A stretch of 42,625 nt of DNA from Gemmatimonadaceae bacterium (GTDB lineage Bacteria > Gemmatimonadota > Gemmatimonadetes > Gemmatimonadales > Gemmatimonadaceae). The translations under genes were made by a program, and so were the position numbers. Under the pieces are notes generated by a model. The model ran no database searches, was not told where the DNA came from, and was given only the letters and a program-made list of their open reading frames with translations. Positions 7,838 to 15,675 of this stretch are shown here, piece by piece. The stretch spans positions 1 through 42,625 of the forward strand of contig JABFXC010000151.1 of assembly GCA_013361935.1 (NCBI GenBank). Direction: 5' to 3'. Position 1 is the stretch's first letter. Each line of letters begins with the position of its first letter.

Positions 7838-8329
7838 ATGATGCGTTCCCGCCATCGCCGCGGCATCGGCTGCTTCGCCGCGAGCGCGCTCGCGTTCCTC
7901 CAGGGCTGCTACTACTACGCTCCGACGACGCTTCCGGTCGCCATGGGGAGCGAGGTACGAATCGAGGGCGCGGCGGTCGAGCTCCACGAAGGACCGACCA
8001 TCATGCCCGGCGGGACCACCTGCCGCGTGCGGCGGGTGACGGGGGTGCTCGCGTCGGCACGCGGGGATACGCTGAGCCTCCAGCCGGTGACCGACCTGAG
8101 ACGGGTCAGCCCGCGCGGGTCGTGTGCGCGGGTGTCGCGGGTGACGCTCGTCGCCGATGCGCAGTCCACCCGCGTCGCCGTACCGAAGTTCAGCGGGGCG
8201 AAGACCGCGCTCTCGATCATCGGGGTGACCGTCTTCGTGGCGGCGGTGGGCTCGGTGCTCGTGCTCGAAAGCGATCACAGTGCCCGCAGCGCGCCGCCCT
8301 GGTCGCCCGCGCTCGGGGTGAGTCCGTAG
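7838..8329 (+). CDS. Small lipoprotein with C-terminal membrane segment (paralogue 3 of 3)
   Basis: The start at 7838 has a GGAGG site and repeats the local sequence of paralogue 2 (GGAGGTCG, then ATG and the MRSR codons). The 163-residue product has a lipobox ending at Cys24 (LAFLQGC), the family domain (MGSEVRIEGAAVELHEGP, TCRVRRVTGVLASARGDTL, SCARVSRVTLVADAQST) and a membrane span (ALSIIGVTVFVAAVGSVLVL). A short polar tail follows. It ends six bases before the phosphoesterase start, so the two are probably on one transcript. Confidence 0.78.
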   Translation: MMRSRHRRGIGCFAASALAFLQGCYYYAPTTLPVAMGSEVRIEGAAVELHEGPTIMPGGTTCRVRRVTGVLASARGDTLSLQPVTDLRRVSPRGSCARVSRVTLVADAQSTRVAVPKFSGAKTALSIIGVTVFVAAVGSVLVLESDHSARSAPPWSPALGVSP

Positions 8330-8335
8330 CCGTCG

Positions 8336-9079
8336 ATGCCGTCGCGCCGACTCGCCGCCCTTTACGACATCCACGGCAACCTCCCCGCTCTCGACGCGGC
8401 GCTGGCAGCTGCCGAGGAAGCCGACGTCGACACCATCCTCATCGGCGGCGACATCGTCCTCGGGCCCATCCCCGCCGCGACCCTCGAGCGCCTCCGCGCG
8501 CTAGGCACCCGCGCGCGCTGCATCCGCGGCAACTGCGACCGGCTCGTGGTCGAAGCCTTCGACGAGACACCGAGCCGCAAGCTCCCCGCTCCCGTCGCCG
8601 AGGCCGTCGCCTGGACCGCCGCGCAGCTCTCGCGCGACCAGCGCGACTTCCTCGCCGCGCTCCCCGAGACGCTCTCCCTCGACGTCGCCGGGCTCGGCCC
8701 CGTGCTCTTCTGCCACGCCACCCCGCGCAGCGACGAGGAGATCGTCACGACGCGGACGCCACTCGAGCGCATGCGCACGGTGCTCGATGACGTGGCCGAG
8801 AAGATTGTCGTCTGCGGCCACACGCACATGCAGTTCGACCGCGCGATCGACGGCCGCCGGCTCGTGAATGCGGGGAGCGTCGGGATGCCGTACGGCGCGC
8901 CCGGCGCGCACTGGCTGCTCGTCGACACCGATCTTCGCCCGCGACGGACGACGTACGATCTCGACGCGGCGGCCCGCGCGGTTCGCGCCACCGCCTACCC
9001 GCGCGCCGAGGAGTTCGCGCGCCAGAGCATCCTTCATCCGCCGAGCGAGGAGGCGATGCTCGAGCTGCTCGGCGGGTGA
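8336..9079 (+). CDS. Calcineurin-like metallophosphoesterase (YfcE/MJ0936-like)
   Basis: A 247-residue cytoplasmic phosphoesterase of the two-metal family. Metal-binding motifs are in order: D11-x-H13 (YDIHGN), GGD at 37-39, GNCD at 65-68, then FCHATP and CGHTHMQF further on, and NAGSVGMP at the C-terminal side. All key ligands are present. Family members hydrolyse phosphodiesters or small phosphomonoesters; the substrate cannot be told from sequence. There is no signal peptide. It follows the third lipoprotein by six bases. Its stop is close to the end of the opposing GxxExxY gene. Confidence 0.92.
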   Translation: MPSRRLAALYDIHGNLPALDAALAAAEEADVDTILIGGDIVLGPIPAATLERLRALGTRARCIRGNCDRLVVEAFDETPSRKLPAPVAEAVAWTAAQLSRDQRDFLAALPETLSLDVAGLGPVLFCHATPRSDEEIVTTRTPLERMRTVLDDVAEKIVVCGHTHMQFDRAIDGRRLVNAGSVGMPYGAPGAHWLLVDTDLRPRRTTYDLDAAARAVRATAYPRAEEFARQSILHPPSEEAMLELLGG

Positions 9080-9088
9080 CTGGAGGCG

Positions 9089-9478
9089 TCAGCGTACGAG
9101 CCGCGTCACTCCATCCTTCAGCCGTCGCACGTTGAAGTTGATGATCAATCCACGCCGCAGCCCGGCGAGGGTGAGATAGGTCAGCACCTGCGCGTGCACC
9201 AGCGTGTTTATTCGCTCGACGGCTTTCACCTCGACGATGACCTCGCCGTTGACGAGCAGATCGAGGCGGTAGCCGAGCTCCGGCTCCATCCCTTTGTAGC
9301 GTACGGGCACGCGAACCTGCCGCTCGACCGTGAACCCGCGCTGCTCGAGCTCCCAGGCGAGGCAGGCTTCGTACAGCGCCTCGTACAGTCCGGGCCCGAG
9401 GTGACGATGCACCTCGATCGCCGCCTCGATGATCGCCCCGGTGAGCGGATCGCGCTCGTCCCTGCGCATGTTCTCCAT
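9089..9478 (-). CDS. GxxExxY protein
   Basis: The 129 residues match the GxxExxY family, with GPGLYEALYEACLAWELEQR near residue 28 and the nuclease-like core YRLDLLVNGEVIVEVKAVE around residues 69-87. The D...E-x-K pattern fits a PD-(D/E)XK fold, so a nuclease-type activity is suggested, but no biological role is established for the family. No signal peptide. It is convergent with the phosphoesterase (nine bases between the stops) and divergent from a repeat block that precedes the PagL-like gene. Confidence 0.92.
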   Translation of the reverse strand: MENMRRDERDPLTGAIIEAAIEVHRHLGPGLYEALYEACLAWELEQRGFTVERQVRVPVRYKGMEPELGYRLDLLVNGEVIVEVKAVERINTLVHAQVLTYLTLAGLRRGLIINFNVRRLKDGVTRLVR

Positions 9479-9537
9479 GCGCCACGATACCAGAGGGCGT
9501 CAACCAGGCGTCATCTGGGGCTTGGGAACTACAGTTA

Positions 9538-9780
9538 AACCACAGGGCTCACAGGGGACACAGGGGCTCGTCTGCTTCGGGATCCCTCAAGTGCTGCAGT
9601 CCCTGTGATCCCTGTGAGCCCTGTGGTTCATCCCGCCGATCAGCAACAAACACAGAGCCCTGTGGTTCATCCCGCCGAGCACGTACAACCCCACCGCGTC
9701 TTCAAAACACAGGGTCCACAGGGCACACAGGGAAAAACCTTCTTCGCGAACCCCTGTCCCCCTGCGCCCCCTGTGGTTCA
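9538..9780. repeat. CCACAGGG-word inverted and direct repeat block
   Basis: A 19-bp arm at 9538-9556 (AACCACAGGGCTCACAGGG) pairs perfectly with 9610-9628. The pairing continues inward for seven more bases after two mismatches. A 24-bp direct copy of the right end (9616-9639) recurs at 9655-9678, and a third GTGGTTCATC end lies at 9772-9781, opposite another CACAGGG-rich arm at 9707-9732. No gene is present in 9479-9828; short frames here encode only low-complexity His/Arg peptides. The block sits between two divergent genes. Confidence 0.85.
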
Positions 9781-9828
9781 TCTCCGAGCCCGAGCCCCCT
9801 CCTGCGCGTCCCCGTCCCCGATCGTATC

Positions 9829-10497
9829 ATGGGTTCGATGCGCAGATTGATCCCGCTTCTCCTTCTCTCCCTCGCCGTCCGCGCCCTTCCCGCGCAGGAC
9901 TCGGCGGCCACGCGCAGCGCCCGTCCCCTCCTCGGCGTCTGGGCCGGCGCGTCGTTCTATGCGCCGGGCGGGCGCTTCCTTGGCGGGGAGAGCAATCGCG
10001 ATCTCTACCTCGCGGGGGTGCGCGCCGAGTGGATGCTCGTCGAGCGCGCGTCGTGGGCGGTCGCCGCGACCGCAGACGCGATCCCTCTCGCGGTCGTGAC
10101 GCGCAACCCCTACTACACCGATCACGTCGTCGGCTACGCGATCTCGCGGCGCGGGGAGCGGGTCAGTGTCCTCGAGCAGACGGGACGCGGCCCGGTGTAC
10201 GGGTTCGGCGCGAGCCCGCTCGGCGCCGAGGTGCTCGGGCCGAAGCTGCGCGCGGTGCGGCCGTACTTCGCGGCCGCGGGCGGGTTCCTCTGGTTCACGC
10301 GCAACACCCCGGAGCCCGAGGCGCGGCGGCTGAACGCGACCTTCGAGGTGGGCGCCGGGCTGCGCGTCGGGCGCGGGGAGCGACGCGCGATACTTCTCGG
10401 CTGGAAGTTCCATCACCTCTCCAACGCCTGGACCGCGCCGTACAACCCCGGGCTCGACGGGAACGTCGTCTACGTCGGGCTGGTGGGCCGGCGGTAG
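9829..10497 (+). CDS. Acyloxyacyl hydrolase / lipid A 3-O-deacylase family (PagL-like)
   Basis: A 222-residue outer-membrane beta-barrel enzyme candidate with a signal peptide (RRLIPLLLLSLAVRALPAQ). Near the C-terminus it has the PagL signature FHHLSNAWTAPYNPGLDG, with H196 and S198 in the H-x-S-N catalytic motif. Family members remove an acyl chain from lipid A in the outer leaflet. This supports a double-membraned organism with lipopolysaccharide. The start may be the ATG at 9829 or the one at 9838. It lies just after the CCACAGGG repeat block and stands alone on its strand. Confidence 0.83.
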   Translation: MGSMRRLIPLLLLSLAVRALPAQDSAATRSARPLLGVWAGASFYAPGGRFLGGESNRDLYLAGVRAEWMLVERASWAVAATADAIPLAVVTRNPYYTDHVVGYAISRRGERVSVLEQTGRGPVYGFGASPLGAEVLGPKLRAVRPYFAAAGGFLWFTRNTPEPEARRLNATFEVGAGLRVGRGERRAILLGWKFHHLSNAWTAPYNPGLDGNVVYVGLVGRR

Positions 10498-10611
10498 AAC
10501 CCGGCTGGAGCGCCGCGTACCTCCCGGTACGGGTGGATCGTCACTATGGGAGGCCGCTCCCTGGCCCACCCGCGCACGGCACGTTTCCCCCCGACCCCCA
10601 CGTACGCGAAG

Positions 10612-10986
10612 ATGCGACGTATCCTGCCTGCTGCTGGCGCACTCCTCCTCGGCTGCGTGCTGCTCGCCGCGCGCGCGGAGGCCCAGTCCGATTCCCCGAC
10701 GACGGGCGCGCCGCGGCGACGCGGGGTCATCGCGATCGTGGGGCAGCTCCCCACCCCGCAGGTGACGACGATCCGGCCGCGGGCGCTTCCCGACTACGAC
10801 CGGTCGGTGCTCAGCCCCGGCTTCTTCGACCGCCACTTCGACGCGATGCTCACCTCGCCGGTGGTCGTCACACGGATGAACCTCGACGGACGCCTGGTGA
10901 TCCAGCCGCGCGCGATCAGGGACAGAACGGAAACAGCGTCTCCAGCGCCGCCGTCACTGACCGCGAGTACGCGTCCGCGCCGTTAG
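10612..10986 (+). CDS. Small exported protein of unknown function
   Basis: The ATG at 10612 begins a clear signal peptide (RRILPAAGALLLGCVLLAARAEAQ). About 75 residues follow with ordinary codon use (RRGVIAIVGQLPTPQVTTI, SPGFFDRHFDAMLTSPVVV), then a low-quality tail. The last 71 bases overlap the 3' end of the opposing SGNH hydrolase gene, and the stop TAG is inside a CGTTAGGC octamer. The tail may therefore be an extension past a lost stop. Function is unknown. Confidence 0.55.
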   Translation: MRRILPAAGALLLGCVLLAARAEAQSDSPTTGAPRRRGVIAIVGQLPTPQVTTIRPRALPDYDRSVLSPGFFDRHFDAMLTSPVVVTRMNLDGRLVIQPRAIRDRTETASPAPPSLTASTRPRR

Positions 10987-12055
10987 GCGTCGGGTGGCCC
11001 ATCGAGGCGTTCCAGCACTTGATGCGGTCGGGGTCGAGATTGAGCTCGCCGTACGCGGCGCGGCAGGCGGGGACGCGGCCGGCGCGCGCGGGATCCTCCT
11101 CGCCCACCTTGAACAGCCAGGTCTGCGGCGCGGCGTAGGCGTTCGCCGGCCCGAATCCCGGCTCGGCGAAGGCGAAGTCGTCGCGCTTCACCCGCGCGTT
11201 CGCCCTGTCGACGCAGCGCTGCAGCGCCGCGCTCACCAGCGAGTGGAACTCCATCGAGCGTGAGGCGAGCGCGCTCCGCGCGGACGGAGTCGCGGCGGCG
11301 GCGATGATCCCGCCGGTGACCGCGCCACCCGGCCCGCCGACGAGCGCTCCCACCGCGAGCCCGAACGCGGCGAGCAGCTTCCCCAGCTCCCCGAGATCGG
11401 TCTGCGTCGACACGATCGGGAAGTAGCCGGTCACGACGAACTTCGCGTTGGGAAAGAGGGCGGGGAGATTCGTCAGCAGCCATTCCATCCGCGTCTCGGC
11501 GGCGTCGTGTACGAGCGTCGCCATCGGCGCCCCCGTCGGATCGAGGATGCTGGTGACGTCGATGTCGTTGATTCCGCCGTCCACCAGCACGAGGTCGACG
11601 TCGAGCGCCGGCACCGCGGGGCGCGTGGGGAGGATGCAGCCGGAGCTCTGCGGGTTGCCCGCGGCGACGTTCGCCTGCAGCCAGACGGTCGGGTTGCTGT
11701 CCGGGATCTCGCCGGCCACCCAGCAGTTCGGCTCCGAACCGCTCGGTCCCGCGCCGATGATCGCGCCCGAGCGCGCGAAGACGCTGAGCGTCGCCGGGAC
11801 GCTCATCCGTGCGGCGAGCCAGTCGCGCGCGCGGAAGGTGAACTTGTGCGCGTCGAGCAGCCCCTGTCCCCACATGATCGAGTCGCCGATCGCGACGACG
11901 TTGAGCTGCGACGGATTTCCGCGCTTCACCATCGACCGGCAGCCGACGGCGGTGAGTCGACGCGGGAGAAGGCCTGACGCGGCACCGCCTAACGCGACGA
12001 CGCCGGCCGCACGGAGAAACTCGCGCCGCCCGGAGCGGATATCGATCTTCGACAT
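10916..12055 (-). CDS. Exported SGNH/GDSL-type hydrolase
   Basis: A 379-residue esterase-like protein with a Tat-type signal (RREFLRAAGVVALGGAAS). The nucleophile block is AIGDSIMWGQG near residue 54. A block-III-like segment is DGGINDID, and the catalytic Asp/His block is GHPTPNGADAY near the C-terminus, so the serine, aspartate and histidine are all present. It also has a glycine/alanine-rich hydrophobic insert (LAAFGLAVGALVGGPGGAV) and several cysteines. The GGAGGAGAGACC ribosome site supports the start. It is the last gene of a three-gene exported operon; its target is probably an ester or acyl group, but the substrate is unknown. Confidence 0.85.
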   Translation of the reverse strand: MSKIDIRSGRREFLRAAGVVALGGAASGLLPRRLTAVGCRSMVKRGNPSQLNVVAIGDSIMWGQGLLDAHKFTFRARDWLAARMSVPATLSVFARSGAIIGAGPSGSEPNCWVAGEIPDSNPTVWLQANVAAGNPQSSGCILPTRPAVPALDVDLVLVDGGINDIDVTSILDPTGAPMATLVHDAAETRMEWLLTNLPALFPNAKFVVTGYFPIVSTQTDLGELGKLLAAFGLAVGALVGGPGGAVTGGIIAAAATPSARSALASRSMEFHSLVSAALQRCVDRANARVKRDDFAFAEPGFGPANAYAAPQTWLFKVGEEDPARAGRVPACRAAYGELNLDPDRIKCWNASMGHPTPNGADAYSRSVTAALETLFPFCP

Positions 12056-12069
12056 GGTCTCTCCTCCGC

Positions 12070-13236
12070 TCATCTGGTGTAGTTGGCGCCGGCGCTCGCC
12101 GCGAAATTGATCTGCGGGTAACCGGGAACCGTCACGGTGCCCTGGCAGGCGGTGGGGGACTCCGTGGTGTTCCGCGTGCTCATCGCGCGCATGCAGGTGG
12201 TCACGGAAAGGGGCTGCCCCGTGGGGCCGCTCACCCACTTCTCGAACTCGGTGTTCATCCCGCTCTTGATCTTCACCGTGCCGGCGAGCGGCTTCTGCGA
12301 GCCGCGGTCGAGCGCGGACACGACGAGGTCGAATCCGCCGGGCTTCGCCGTCGCCTGCACCTTCACCATGAGCTGGACGGCCGGACACCATTCACGGGTC
12401 TTCGTCGAGGTGCCGGTGACGCTCGCGCGCGGTCCGGCGACGGTGCCGCCGCCGGGGAGCTTGTACACCGGCTCGACCTCGTAGCTCGCTGACTGTCCGG
12501 CCATCCCCATCGCGAAGTCGGACCAGAGTGGAAGCGGCTGCGCGGGCTGGCCGAGCACTGGCGTGTACGTCGGCGACTCGGCGAAGGCGCCGTTCTTGTA
12601 GACGCGATAGGCGGCGATGTGGCCCATCGTTCCCGGCGCGGCGTTCCACATGAGGCGCACGCCGATCGCCGAGCGCTCGCCCGCGGCGCCGAGATCGACG
12701 ACCGGAGGCGGCGCGGGGGTGACGACGCCGACCGGCGCCGACGGCCCCGTGCTGCGGTCGTCGTAGAGCGCGACGACGCGATATGCGTAGCTCGTCGACG
12801 GCGCGAGGTCGGTGGTGTCGACGAAGGCGACGCGGATGTGCAGCTTCGCCAGCAGCTCCTGACGCTGTGCGTCGCGGGCGGCGGCGACGGCGGGCGCCTG
12901 GACCAGCGTGCGATTGGACTGCACCGAGTTCGCGGGGGGCTGCGTCGTACCACCCGACGCCGGCTGCGTCGCCGGCGCGGGTGGCACGTAGACGCCGACG
13001 CGGCGCCAGGGACCGGCGGGGCTCGGCGCGCGCTCGATGGCGTGCGTCCTCGCTCCCGGCGCGAGCTCCCAGCTCACGGCGACGTCGAACGCGTCGCGCG
13101 CTTCGGCGGCGACGTTGGTGGGCGGCGCCCCGGACGAGAGGCGCTCGGGGGTGCGGATCTGCGCGCCGGCGCCGCGTCCGGCGACGAACGCGGCCGTCAG
13201 GCCTAACGTGAGGGCAGCGGCGCGGGCGGGCCTCAT
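12070..13236 (-). CDS. Exported fibronectin type III-like protein
   Basis: The 388-residue product has a signal peptide (ALTLGLTAAFVAGRGAGAQ) and at least two Fn3-like units: one near residues 45-175 (AVSWELAPGARTHAIERAPS, STSYAYRVVALYDD) and one near 180-270 (VRLMWNAAPG, YEVEPVYKLPGGG). The C-terminal third has four cysteines (EWCPAVQL, TTCMRAMS, ACQGTVTV) and may be a third, disulfide-bonded domain. No catalytic motif is seen. The start overlaps the stop of the M19-like gene as ATGA, so the two are translationally coupled. It may bind the substrate or the partner hydrolases at the cell surface; that is inference. Confidence 0.75.
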   Translation of the reverse strand: MRPARAAALTLGLTAAFVAGRGAGAQIRTPERLSSGAPPTNVAAEARDAFDVAVSWELAPGARTHAIERAPSPAGPWRRVGVYVPPAPATQPASGGTTQPPANSVQSNRTLVQAPAVAAARDAQRQELLAKLHIRVAFVDTTDLAPSTSYAYRVVALYDDRSTGPSAPVGVVTPAPPPVVDLGAAGERSAIGVRLMWNAAPGTMGHIAAYRVYKNGAFAESPTYTPVLGQPAQPLPLWSDFAMGMAGQSASYEVEPVYKLPGGGTVAGPRASVTGTSTKTREWCPAVQLMVKVQATAKPGGFDLVVSALDRGSQKPLAGTVKIKSGMNTEFEKWVSGPTGQPLSVTTCMRAMSTRNTTESPTACQGTVTVPGYPQINFAASAGANYTR

Positions 13237-15533
13237 GGCTGCATCCCCGCGCTCTCGGCCCGCTCCCAGGCCTGGATGTAGGACTCGGCGGAGCGCATCA
13301 GCGGCGCGAGCTGCGCCTCGGTGAGGCCGACGTTCTTCAGGTCCTGGATGAAGGCGCCGTAGAGCCCGATGTTGGCGAGCCCTTTCGTGTCGAACTCAGT
13401 GTTCGTCGGGTTCGTCTGCTGTGCCTTCTGCGTGGCGTTGCCGTCGCAGGCGTTGTCGCCGAAGCGCGGGACGACGGTCTTGTCGATGCCGTTGAAGTCG
13501 CTCCCGATGCCGACCGCGGCGACGGTGGGACCGCCGAGGCGGTTCACCGCCCACTGGTAGACCTGGGCCCACTCCTTCGTCGAGCCATCGCAGTTGCTCG
13601 ACACCGAGCCGGGGAAGCCGGGGGTCTCGTTCGCGTTGCCCTGGTGGGCGATGATCGCCAGCGCGCCGCCCATCTTCCGCAGCGAGTCGATCTGCGTCGC
13701 CGAGCGCTGCCCTTCCGCGGCGTGGTTGGCGAGCGACGCCTCGAGGAGACCGCTGTGCGAGGCGATCACCGGATAGCCGCGCTGCGCGGTGAGCTGCAGC
13801 GCGCGTCCGACGGCGAGCTGGGACATGTGGTCGATGTCGATGATCATCTTCCGGTTCATCAGCTCGGCCAGCGCGCGCTCGCCGAGCGCGGTGAGGCCGA
13901 GGGAGTTGCACATTCCCATCGCCGAGGACTTCGGGATGCCGTTGACGTAGCCCTTGATGAGCTCTCCCGCGACGGGCGCGGAGAAGGCGCCGGTGAGCTC
14001 AGCAAGCTCCTTCGCTTTCTGGAGGACGTCGTCCGAGGCGACGGCCGGACCGAAGCGCCAGAACACCCCGCTCGGCGAGCAGTCGCGCATCGCCGGGAGG
14101 ACGCCGTTCATCCCCCAGCTGTTGAACACCAGCTTGTCGTCGTAGAGCGCCATCCCGCCGAAGCCGTTGTCGGCGAGATGGACGAGGTTCACCTGGCGCA
14201 CGCCTAACGCCCGGTAGCGGTCCATGCGCTGGGTCATCTGCGCGACCGAGCACGCGGTGCTTCGTCCCATCCCCGTGCCGCAGCCGAAGACGTTGTCCAC
14301 CTCGATCCCGAGGACGACGGCGAGCTTGCCCTGCCGGATCGCGGCGCGCGCCTCGGCGGGGGTGGTGACGATGCGATAGAAGCCGCTGCCCGGCGCGGCG
14401 TCCTCGGCCTCGACCCTCGCTTCGAAGGCACGGGCCGCGGCGAGCTGCCGCTCGACGTTGCTCGAGTCGTCGCAGGACATCGTCGGCCTGATGTTGGTCC
14501 CGGCGACCGCGTCGATCGCCTCGGCGAGTGCGGCGTCGCGCAGGATCTCGCAGGGGCGCTGCGTGTTCACGGCGAGCACCACCATCAGCCGCAGCCCCGC
14601 CGCGTAGGCGGCGCGGAGCTGGTCCTCGCTGATCTGGTCGCGGAGGAGAAGCGGCAGCGGCGCGCCGCCGAAGCCGACGCTCGCGAACTGGTGGGTGTGG
14701 TAGTCGGCGAAGCCGACGACGGGTGTCGGCTCCGCGGTGACGAAGCCGCGCGCCTTCCCGCCGGCGTCGTACCAGGCGCGAACCTCGTAGCGCACCGGGC
14801 GGTCGGCGGGGGCGTTGACGTAGACCATCTTCTTCCCGCCGGAGAAGTTGAACACGTCGCTCGGCGAGATCTGCTGGCCGTCGGCGTAGAACATGTAGCC
14901 GATGGGGCGGATGGAGAGCGTGTCCCACATCAGCACCGTCTGGCTTCCGCTCACGCTCGCGGTGAGCCCGGGCACGATCGCGGAGGGGAACTTCAGGGTG
15001 GCGACGCTCGACGCCGCGGCGGAGCTGTCCTTGTACAGCGCCTGGACGCGGTAGTAGAGCTGCGCCTCGGGAACGCCATAGCGATCGCGCAGCGAGTATC
15101 GCCTGACGGCCGGCGCGCTTCCGGACGAGGGGGCGGTGGCCGCTCCGCGCGGGCTGATGGGAGCCAGCATTCCCGGGCGCGCCATGACGATCCCGCGCGC
15201 TTCCATGTCGAGCTTGCGCGCGAGCTCCGGCCCGGGCGTGGTGTCGCGGGCGATCTCGTTGAAGGGACCGTTCGCGCTCGTCGCGCGGAGGAGCACGTGT
15301 CCGGTGGCCCACGGCGCGGGGACGTAGTCTATCACCGCGGCCCAGCCGCCCTCGGCCGTGATGCTCGGGGTGCCGGGCGCGGTGCCAGCAGGCAGCACCT
15401 CGTGCCCGCCGATGGGCGTGCGGGGGAGGACGGGAGGCTTCGGTGGGAGCTGTCCCGGTCGCGGCTGCGCGCTCGCGGTGGCGGGCAGCAGGAGAAGCGC
15501 GAGGGCGAAGGCGAAGGATCGAGAGCTGCGCAT
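13233..15533 (-). CDS. Exported M19 (renal-dipeptidase-like) metallohydrolase with Fn3-like N-terminus
   Basis: A 766-residue exported protein. It has a signal peptide to about residue 22, a proline-rich linker, then Fn3-like segments to about residue 265 (QLYYRVQALYKDSS, VRYEVRAWYDAGGK). A dipeptidase-like TIM barrel follows. Metal ligands fit M19: D277-x-H279-x-H281 (DYHTHQF), bridging Glu in VVLGIEVDN, His in IIDIDHMS, His in PVIASHSGL and Asp in GIGSDFNG. The fused domains make it almost twice the usual length of M19 enzymes. It heads an operon with the Fn3-like and SGNH genes. Dipeptide, beta-lactam or lactone-type substrates are all possible for this fold. Confidence 0.85.
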   Translation of the reverse strand: MRSSRSFAFALALLLLPATASAQPRPGQLPPKPPVLPRTPIGGHEVLPAGTAPGTPSITAEGGWAAVIDYVPAPWATGHVLLRATSANGPFNEIARDTTPGPELARKLDMEARGIVMARPGMLAPISPRGAATAPSSGSAPAVRRYSLRDRYGVPEAQLYYRVQALYKDSSAAASSVATLKFPSAIVPGLTASVSGSQTVLMWDTLSIRPIGYMFYADGQQISPSDVFNFSGGKKMVYVNAPADRPVRYEVRAWYDAGGKARGFVTAEPTPVVGFADYHTHQFASVGFGGAPLPLLLRDQISEDQLRAAYAAGLRLMVVLAVNTQRPCEILRDAALAEAIDAVAGTNIRPTMSCDDSSNVERQLAAARAFEARVEAEDAAPGSGFYRIVTTPAEARAAIRQGKLAVVLGIEVDNVFGCGTGMGRSTACSVAQMTQRMDRYRALGVRQVNLVHLADNGFGGMALYDDKLVFNSWGMNGVLPAMRDCSPSGVFWRFGPAVASDDVLQKAKELAELTGAFSAPVAGELIKGYVNGIPKSSAMGMCNSLGLTALGERALAELMNRKMIIDIDHMSQLAVGRALQLTAQRGYPVIASHSGLLEASLANHAAEGQRSATQIDSLRKMGGALAIIAHQGNANETPGFPGSVSSNCDGSTKEWAQVYQWAVNRLGGPTVAAVGIGSDFNGIDKTVVPRFGDNACDGNATQKAQQTNPTNTEFDTKGLANIGLYGAFIQDLKNVGLTEAQLAPLMRSAESYIQAWERAESAGMQP

Positions 15534-15629
15534 CGAGGTCACCTCTGCGAGTCGGGGGGTCGTCCCGGAAAGACGCGAGGATATCTGGCGCGGCCGTCCC
15601 TGCACCAATACCTTCTCGCGCCGCCAGCC

Positions 15630-15644
15630 ATGCCGGAGCGGCAT
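15630..15644. promoter_or_regulatory. LysR-type T-N11-A dyad
   Basis: ATGCCGGAGCGGCAT is a dyad with five-base arms and the T-N11-A spacing typical of LysR-family binding sites (T15631, A15643). It lies 31 bases before the LysR start and about 97 bases before the divergent M19 operon. An outer pair, GCCAGC at 15623-15628 and GCTGGC at 15657-15662, surrounds it. This is where autoregulation and control of the operon would be expected. Confidence 0.5.
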
Positions 15645-15675
15645 CGCTCGCGCATCGCTGGCTCGACCACGGTCC

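Noticed and set aside
9587..9781. A frame encoding a His/Arg-rich repeated peptide (NHRG, NHRAHRDHRD)
   Set aside because: It is only the translation of the CCACAGGG repeat block, has no ribosome site, and its peptide simply follows the repeat period.
13233..13911. A frame on the same strand overlapping the M19 C-terminus (arginine-rich)
   Set aside because: It is a shadow of the M19 gene; arginine-rich translations are typical of the wrong frame in this GC-rich DNA.
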